This document shows positions 34,003 through 38,796 of a DNA stretch of 38,796 nucleotides, one piece after another (position 1 is the first letter of the stretch; each line of letters opens with the position of its first letter). Under the pieces are notes generated by a model. The model was given only the letters and a program-made list of their open reading frames with translations. It ran no database searches and was not told where the DNA came from. Both the position numbers and the translations under genes were made by a program. Origin of the DNA: Alicycliphilus sp. (GTDB taxonomy: Bacteria > Pseudomonadota > Gammaproteobacteria > Burkholderiales > Burkholderiaceae_C); contig JAGPIX010000009.1 of assembly GCA_018054745.1 (NCBI GenBank), positions 1 through 38,796 on the forward strand. Direction: 5' to 3'.

Positions 34003-34539
34003 ATGTACCACCGACGTTTTCTTTCCCCCGCCCTGGCGGCCTTGCTGGGGCTGTCTGCCCTGGCCGTCCAGGCCCATGAGGGTCATGACGATGCGCCCGC
34101 CGCCGTGCAGACCAGCGCCGCGCCGCGCTTTGCCGCTGTGTCCGAGCAGTTCGAGCTGGTCGGCGTGATCGAGGGCCACAGGCTGTCCCTGTACCTGGAC
34201 CATGCGGCCGACAACAGCCCCGTGCCGGATGCCACGCTGGAGCTGGAGCTGGGCGGCAAGCCCCTGGCCGTGACCCGGGTGGGCGAGGGCCTGTACCAGG
34301 CTGAGCTGAGCCAGCCCCTGGCCGACGGCGAGACTCCGGTGACCGCCACCGTCGTCGCCGGCGCCGACAGCGACCTGCTGGCCGCCGACATCGACTGGCA
34401 CGCCCCGGCTACGGCCGTGCCGCCATCGGCCTGGGCGGGCAAGAGCCGCCTGGCCCTGGCCGGCGGTGCCGTCCTGCTGGCCCTGGCCGCTCTGTGGGCC
34501 TGGAGCCGCCGCACGCAACGCACGGGAGGTGCAGCATGA
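34003..34539 (+). CDS. Accessory membrane-anchored periplasmic protein of the efflux operon
   Basis: A 178-residue protein with a signal peptide (to about residue 23), a periplasmic beta-rich domain (FELVGVIEGHRLSLYLDHAA, TLELELGGKPLAVT), and a C-terminal transmembrane helix near 148-166 (LALAGGAVLLALAALWAW) with a short basic tail. The mature N-terminus AHEGHDDAP is nearly identical to that of the next protein and looks like a metal-binding handle. I do not recognise a named family; a metal-sensing or metal-relay role for the pump is an inference from context. The stop overlaps the next start (ATGA). Confidence 0.75.
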   Translation: MYHRRFLSPALAALLGLSALAVQAHEGHDDAPAAVQTSAAPRFAAVSEQFELVGVIEGHRLSLYLDHAADNSPVPDATLELELGGKPLAVTRVGEGLYQAELSQPLADGETPVTATVVAGADSDLLAADIDWHAPATAVPPSAWAGKSRLALAGGAVLLALAALWAWSRRTQRTGGAA

Positions 34540-35648
34540 GCCGCCAAACCAAATACCTGAACGCCCTGGCCCTGGCCTGCGCCCTGTCCCTGCCACTGTT
34601 CGTCCAGGCCCACGAGGGCCATGACGACGCGCCCCCGGCCCTCAGCGGCGACAGCCCGCGGCGCCAGAGCGACGGCAGCGTATTCATCCCCAAGTCGGCC
34701 CAGCGCCAGCTGGGCCTGCGCACCCTGGCCGTGGCGGCGGGCGAGCATGCGCGCGCGTTCGAGCTGGCGGGCACCGTGGTCATGGACCCGAACGCCGGCG
34801 GCAAGGTGCAGGCGGCCCTGGCCGGCCGCCTGGAGGCCGGCCCGCAGGGCCTGCCGCTGCCGGGCCAGAGCGTGAAGAAGGGCCAGGTGCTGGCCTATGT
34901 GGTGCCCACGGCGGGTGCGCTGGAGCGTTCTGGCCAGCTCGCCCAGCAGGCCGAGCTGCGCGCGGCTAAAGAGTTGGCCCAGCGCCGCCTGGCGCGCCTG
35001 CGCGAGCTGGCCGACACCGTGGCGCGCAAGGACATCGAGGCCGCCGAGAGCGAGCTGCAAAGCCTGACGGCGCGCCTGGCCGCCGTGGGCGCCGGCCTGC
35101 GCCAGCGCGATGCGCTGGTGGCGCCGGTGTCGGGCGTCATCGCCTCCAGCAACGCCGTCGCCGGCCAGGTGCTGGACGCGCGCGAGCAGGTGTTCGAGGT
35201 CGTCGATCCGGCGCGCCTGCGCATCGAGGCCCTGGCCTACGACCCGGCCCAGGCGCAGGACGTGGCCGGCGCCAGCCTGGCCCTGCCGGGCGGGCAGAGC
35301 GTGCCGCTGCGCTTTCTGGGCGCGGCCCGCAGCCTGCGCGAGCAGGCCCTGCCGCTGTCCTTTGCCGGCGACGCCCAGGCCCTCTCGCAACTGGCCCTGG
35401 GCCAGAGCGTGCGCCTGGTGGTGCAGACGCGCTCGCGCGTGGCCGGGCTGCAGGTGCCGCTGGCGGCGCTGCAGAAGAACCCGTCCAACCAGGCCATCGT
35501 CTGGGTCAAGACCGGGCCCGAGCAGTACGCGCCGCGCGTGGTGCGCATCCAGCCGCTGGACGGCGTGCATGTGGCCGTCACCGACGGCCTGCAGCCCGGC
35601 GAGCGCGTGGCCACGCAGGGTGCCTCCCTGCTGAACCAGATTCGCTAA
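34536..35648 (+). CDS. czcB: CzcB-type periplasmic adaptor (membrane fusion protein)
   Basis: Adaptor joining the RND pump to the outer-membrane channel. 370 residues: signal peptide ending VQA, mature start HEGHDDAPPALSG, the lipoyl/barrel-sandwich halves (GRLEAGPQGLPLPGQSVKKG and RDALVAPVSGVIASSNAVAG), a coiled-coil hairpin between them (RSGQLAQQAELRAAKELAQR), and a C-terminal beta region ending GERVATQGASLLNQI. The ATG at 34536 overlaps the previous stop by four bases and has GGGAGG at 34524-34529. Confidence 0.9.
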   Translation: MSRQTKYLNALALACALSLPLFVQAHEGHDDAPPALSGDSPRRQSDGSVFIPKSAQRQLGLRTLAVAAGEHARAFELAGTVVMDPNAGGKVQAALAGRLEAGPQGLPLPGQSVKKGQVLAYVVPTAGALERSGQLAQQAELRAAKELAQRRLARLRELADTVARKDIEAAESELQSLTARLAAVGAGLRQRDALVAPVSGVIASSNAVAGQVLDAREQVFEVVDPARLRIEALAYDPAQAQDVAGASLALPGGQSVPLRFLGAARSLREQALPLSFAGDAQALSQLALGQSVRLVVQTRSRVAGLQVPLAALQKNPSNQAIVWVKTGPEQYAPRVVRIQPLDGVHVAVTDGLQPGERVATQGASLLNQIR

Positions 35649-35657
35649 GGAGCCGCA

Positions 35658-38777
<3,120 letters not shown>

Positions 38778-38796
38778 CCCCTGCTTCACTGGTGCG

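Overview
The window looks like chromosome from a betaproteobacterium of the order Burkholderiales, most likely family Comamonadaceae (Acidovorax, Alicycliphilus, Diaphorobacter and relatives). The grounds are the gene order lon / tRNAs / uvrC / pgsA / hupB / tRNA-Val / ppiD / tRNA-His, the hemC-hemD-hemX-hemY cluster divergent from ppc, the high GC content, and short AT-rich palindromic repeats that I recognise from that family. The assignment is by recognition; no search was run. Most of the window is core metabolism, with a metal-efflux cluster at the right end. No prophage, CRISPR array or complete insertion sequence is visible.

Layout. 1-1434: 3' end of lon, then tRNA-Gly, tRNA-Cys, a second identical tRNA-Gly and tRNA-Leu, with two intrinsic terminators inside the cluster. 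1448-7550: an acidic protein of unknown function directly behind tRNA-Leu, then uvrC, pgsA, hupB with tRNA-Val, and ppiD with tRNA-His. 7551-8249: a gene-poor junction and a small SnoaL-like gene. 8246-12049 (minus): galU and valS. 12188-16359 (minus): a compact operon for an unusual cbb3-type oxidase (ccoN with a long N-terminal extension, monohaem ccoO, a monohaem CcoP-like cytochrome, a SCO copper chaperone, a membrane protein). 16612-20707 (minus): hemY, hemX, hemD, hemC. 20818-23670: ppc.

23683-30309: a secreted Spherulin-4-like lipoprotein (minus); a divergent pair of lipoprotein genes, the second with a FlgO domain; a tandem glycine riboswitch in front of a DadA-type D-amino acid dehydrogenase; the flagellar master regulator flhDC (minus); bacterioferritin (minus); and divergently ahpC, followed by ahpF at 30407-31969. 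32019-38777: a heavy-metal RND efflux operon (czcI-like, czcC-like, accessory membrane protein, czcB-like, czcA-like) interrupted after its first gene by a 169-bp palindromic, MITE-like element.

Themes. Haem synthesis and the haem-copper oxidase lie next to each other on the same strand. AhpCF and bacterioferritin form an oxidative-stress and iron block around a shared divergent region that carries a large palindrome. Three copies of one short palindromic repeat occur; one is inserted in frame inside hemD and is translated. I see no wholly new multi-gene system. The most interesting points are the translated repeat in hemD, the glycine riboswitch on dadA, the reduced cbb3 operon, the MITE in the metal operon, the twin HEGHDD amino-termini of two adjacent efflux proteins, and the lipoprotein/FlgO pair.
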